Of a DNA stretch of 14,889 nt, positions 12,657 to 14,889 are shown piece after piece. The position numbers and the translations under genes were made by a program. This stretch comes from Bacillota bacterium. GTDB lineage: Bacteria; Bacillota_E; Sulfobacillia; Sulfobacillales; Sulfobacillaceae. The DNA lies in NCBI GenBank assembly GCA_021802375.1, contig JAKAAL010000020.1:1-14889 (forward strand), written 5' to 3'. How positions within the stretch are numbered: position 1 is the stretch's first letter; every line of letters begins with the position of its first letter. The notes below the pieces were generated by a model that did no database searches, was not told the origin of the DNA, and saw nothing but the letters and a program-made list of their open reading frames with translations.

Positions 12657-13552
12657 GAGGACACTCCTTTTCCGGTCTGCTGGCCATACACGTAGGTCCT
12701 GAGGGCTTTGAGTTCTTGCTCGATGGCATCCACCTTCTCGAGAAACAGCGCATTGGCCGAAACCAACGGCTGCATGGCTATCCGAAGTTGGCGTTGGATA
12801 TTCTGCAGGGCGATTTCCAATGCCGCCCACTCGGCTAACGTCGGCCCGGCGGGGGGTTCCGTCGCCGGAATCGGGACCCAAGTATCCGCGACGAGCCAGC
12901 CTTCATAGGGCGTGATATTCCAGTCCTGGTTTGGCGAGGTGGGACACCCGCCACCACTCACCGACCACTGCCAGATGGAAGGCCGTTGGCCTCCCACGCT
13001 CGGGAGCCGATCCCACTGCGCCATCGCTTCGGTCGCCGTCGATGGACAGGCGGTCCCAGCCAGCCAGAGCACAAACGGCACGGTCGGCGTCCAGGTCGCG
13101 CCAAAAAACTGCGTCCAGGTCGCCTGCGACAAATAGATCCCCGGCGTGTAACCGGACGTCTTGATCTGATGCAACGCGGCATTGAGCAGGTCCCGCGCGG
13201 CGGAGAACTCCGCCGTGCCCCACCCGCCATTGCCCGATTCGATATCCAAGAAGAGGGTCGTGCCATGGACGTATGGGCTGGCCTTCACGCGCCGCACGAA
13301 CGCCTCCGCTTGATCGGTGCCCCATCGGGCGGCGGAAGACCCTGCAGGGGCCATCCGCCGCCCCGCCAAATCCCAATAGCCGCGCGTCTTCGCGGCCTTC
13401 CTGGCCGCTTGGATGTCAGTCCCCATGCTATCGGCGGTCCGTTCCCCGCCGCGGCGGCCCAGATAAAAATGCGGCTGGCCGGGTCGGCCCGTCGGAAACG
13501 GGACGCCGTTGTTGGTGTCGGTCCCGGTCCAATAGATGCTCTGATCGATCAT
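12653..13552 (-). CDS. Glycoside-hydrolase-like TIM-barrel protein (GH25/DUF1906 type) with coiled-coil tail
   Basis: 299 aa. Features typical of the GH25 and DUF1906 (Rv2525c-like) barrels: TLFLDIESGNGGW (99-111) with acidic D103 and E105 on a predicted strand end, PGIYLSQATW (137-146), FVLWLAG (160-166) and IWQWSVSGGGCP (193-204) followed by D210. Such proteins bind or cleave peptidoglycan or related glycans. Residues about 239-290 are a helical, Leu/Ala/Glu-rich coiled coil, which could attach the enzyme to a larger structure. There is no signal peptide or TM, as in many phage endolysins and virion-associated hydrolases. The ATG at 13552 has GGAGGA upstream and overlaps the previous stop as ATGA. 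Activity is not certain. Confidence 0.8.
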   Translation of the reverse strand: MIDQSIYWTGTDTNNGVPFPTGRPGQPHFYLGRRGGERTADSMGTDIQAARKAAKTRGYWDLAGRRMAPAGSSAARWGTDQAEAFVRRVKASPYVHGTTLFLDIESGNGGWGTAEFSAARDLLNAALHQIKTSGYTPGIYLSQATWTQFFGATWTPTVPFVLWLAGTACPSTATEAMAQWDRLPSVGGQRPSIWQWSVSGGGCPTSPNQDWNITPYEGWLVADTWVPIPATEPPAGPTLAEWAALEIALQNIQRQLRIAMQPLVSANALFLEKVDAIEQELKALRTYVYGQQTGKGVSS

Positions 13553-13914
13553 AATGATTCCTCCTTATGGGGGTGTTTCGTGTCTGCTTGTTGGGGGAGC
13601 CAAGGGAAACGCTGGCCGCGAAGACGATCCGCCTGTTCCTTCCAACGAGTCTCCCACTCTGGTAGTGGGTCCGCTGCGGCCTTCGTCGGTTCGACGACAT
13701 GCGCCCTGAGGTGCTGTAATTGGGAAACGGCCGTCTCCAGCTCGTATTTGAGCTGTCGAAACGTGGCCTGGTCGCGTTCGGTCCACACGCGGTCGTCCGC
13801 CTGCGCTCGGTCCCATAACGCCATTCGGCTCATTAGGAGGTCCTCGATCGCCTGGTCTAACACTCGCCTCGCGAGCTTGTCCAGCCAGGTCGGCATCACG
13901 GATGCGTTATTCAT
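13549..13914 (-). CDS. Hypothetical helical protein, 121 aa
   Basis: Starts MNNASVMPTWLDKLARRVLD at ATG 13914 with GAGGAG ten nt upstream; the longer frame to 14094 overlaps the upstream gene extensively and is rejected. It is highly charged, with many Trp, Gln, Arg and Glu residues in long helices (FRQLKYELETAVSQLQHLRA), and likely a coiled coil. There is no TM, Cys pair or catalytic motif. It overlaps the upstream gene by 8 nt and the hydrolase gene by ATGA. Perhaps a partner or chaperone of the hydrolase (position only); no family recognised. Confidence 0.74.
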   Translation of the reverse strand: MNNASVMPTWLDKLARRVLDQAIEDLLMSRMALWDRAQADDRVWTERDQATFRQLKYELETAVSQLQHLRAHVVEPTKAAADPLPEWETRWKEQADRLRGQRFPWLPQQADTKHPHKEESL

Positions 13915-14347
13915 GACGTAGCGTCTCCTCTCCATCGGACACCGGGACGGAGAACCCGTCGAGGTCCATTGGGATATCCAGGGCCTGGAAGGTTTTCGCG
14001 GCCTCGTGGAAACGGCGTAGCCGATCCTCCGCGACCAGCCAGGCGGCGTACTCCTGGCGACACCGATCACACCAGGCGTGATCGTGGTGCCCATGCCCGC
14101 CCGACTCGGGCTCCTCGTCGCCCATCCATGCGATGAGCTCCGCTACGCGGTCCACCACCTCTCCCAGCGCGATTTCGTATTGACGCCATCGGGCCCGATC
14201 CTTCGGGTGCCATCGGGGATAGGTGTCATGCTGGCCCCAATGCGCCCGCATGGTGTAGCGCAAGACGTTGGCCGCTTTAATGGCCGCGTGCGCCGCCGTG
14301 ATGACCCGGGGGTCCGGCTGCGGGCGGCGGCTAGCGTTATTCGCCAT
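13907..14347 (-). CDS. Hypothetical protein with His/Cys cluster
   Basis: 146 aa, mostly helical and charged. Residues 83-96 read GGHGHHDHAWCDRC, with four His (85, 87, 88, 90) and a CxxC pair (93, 96), a likely metal-binding site, probably Zn. It is not a standard zinc finger: only one CxxC is present and the His lie on the N-side. No TM. It overlaps the upstream gene by 11 nt and the downstream one by 8 nt. No family recognised. Confidence 0.74.
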   Translation of the reverse strand: MANNASRRPQPDPRVITAAHAAIKAANVLRYTMRAHWGQHDTYPRWHPKDRARWRQYEIALGEVVDRVAELIAWMGDEEPESGGHGHHDHAWCDRCRQEYAAWLVAEDRLRRFHEAAKTFQALDIPMDLDGFSVPVSDGEETLRHE

Positions 14348-14861
14348 CGTTCACGCTCACCAACGGCTTGGTCATCACCGGTCCGTCGTATGGCACAACA
14401 AGCACCACCACGTCGAGATCTTGATGCCCCGGTCGAAGAAGCCGACATTCCACGCCCACCACTTGAAAGAGGGCCTCGTCCGCACGTTGCCACAACGCCC
14501 CCTCCGTTCTGAGGCGAGCCTGCACCATCCTGCGCAAAGCGTCTACGGTCTCCATCGCGTACCAACGCGAATCTCCCACGATTTCGACTACGGCACGCCA
14601 CGTGCCAGGGATTTCGGACAGGGCCATCGCGAACCGGTGATAACTCATCGGACCCGCCACATGCTCTCGTGAACCGACCCCGGCGTCCTTATCCGTCGGC
14701 GGGATGGCGGGGCCTGCGAGTTTCGCCTGAAGCGCCCGCTTGCCCACTTGGATTTGGCCCATCCCCCACCGCACCACCTCTTCCGAGTGCATCGCGCCTA
14801 AGGTTACCCCAGCCCCAAGGAGATACCCAAGCCCTACCCATTTTGCGTCCTGTTCCTTCAT
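14337..14861 (-). CDS. Hypothetical protein with weak N-terminal membrane segment
   Basis: 174 aa, beginning MKEQDAKWVGLGYLLGAGVT. Residues about 8-24 are moderately hydrophobic and Gly-rich, a possible single TM or membrane-contact helix. The rest is soluble, with a helical middle (about 70-125) and a beta-rich end (about 126-170, LDVVVLVVPYDG). The ATG at 14861 has a strong AAGGAGG seven nt upstream. It is the first gene in view of the right operon; the promoter, if local, lies outside the window. No family recognised. Confidence 0.74.
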   Translation of the reverse strand: MKEQDAKWVGLGYLLGAGVTLGAMHSEEVVRWGMGQIQVGKRALQAKLAGPAIPPTDKDAGVGSREHVAGPMSYHRFAMALSEIPGTWRAVVEIVGDSRWYAMETVDALRRMVQARLRTEGALWQRADEALFQVVGVECRLLRPGHQDLDVVVLVVPYDGPVMTKPLVSVNDGE

Positions 14862-14889
14862 GGAATTTCCTCCTTGTCGTTTTGCTAGT

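Noticed and set aside
12571..12753. Longer N-terminus of the Trp-rich protein
   Set aside because: It would run through the micro-gene and the end of the hydrolase gene; ATG 12570 has its own SD and an ATGA junction.
12986..13921. Plus-strand open frame of 311 codons opposite the hydrolase and helical-protein genes
   Set aside because: Very Arg/Pro-rich, no SD, crosses two well-supported minus-strand genes; antisense artefact.

Overview
The window is dense (about 23 genes in 14.9 kb) and moderately GC-rich. All genes but one are on the minus strand, with short gaps or 4-20 nt stop/start overlaps. Most starts are preceded by strong Shine-Dalgarno (SD) sequences of the AAGGAGG type, which points to a Firmicutes-type host. 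A GC-rich thermophile or acidophile such as a Sulfobacillus relative is possible but only inferred. There are no rRNA, tRNA, CRISPR, transposase or metabolic genes. The content looks like an extrachromosomal or integrated element: a phage, a membrane-containing virus, or a conjugative plasmid. I recognise no capsid, terminase, portal, VirB4-like ATPase or relaxase, so the type of element stays open.

Layout, reading with transcription from right to left. (a) 14861-11740 is a tightly coupled run: a one-TM protein, a His/Cys-cluster protein, a helical protein, a glycoside-hydrolase-like TIM-barrel protein with a coiled-coil tail, a 29-codon micro-gene joined by ATGA overlaps on both sides, and a Trp-rich unknown. 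A strong hairpin at 11641-11688 ends the run. (b) 11552-6901 is a cassette of seven membrane proteins. Three have an N-terminal domain, a linker, one C-terminal TM helix and a basic tail; one of these has a lytic-transglycosylase (SLT)-like fold whose expected catalytic Glu is Gln. One small protein has two TM helices and is loosely holin-like. Three have a basic N-terminus, one TM helix and a C-terminal domain. Two of the last group share a nearly identical ectodomain, also visible as an 81-bp DNA repeat. (c) 6880-5807 holds two proteins with the same coiled-coil head; one carries three Cys-paired repeats resembling thrombospondin type 1 repeats.

(d) 5592-4228 encodes an SF2 helicase of the XPB/SSL2 (COG1061) type. 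Its promoter sits so close to the ATG that the mRNA is predicted to be leaderless. It is followed by a basic protein with a ribbon-helix-helix (RHH)-like segment, which overlaps by 92 bp the end of the only plus-strand gene (3320-3760), a clearer RHH protein. (e) 3109-3319 is a divergent control region with inverted repeats and candidate promoters. (f) 3108-1 is a second leftward operon of five unrecognised genes: coiled-coil proteins, a two-TM protein and small unknowns. The last one runs off the window.

Taken together: one helicase and two RHH regulators lie between a left operon of coiled-coil and membrane proteins and a right block of surface-type membrane proteins plus peptidoglycan-active-type enzymes. 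This is what one might expect of a virion with a membrane, or of a cell-envelope-spanning transfer apparatus. Most products have no family I can name; domain calls rest on motifs read by eye.
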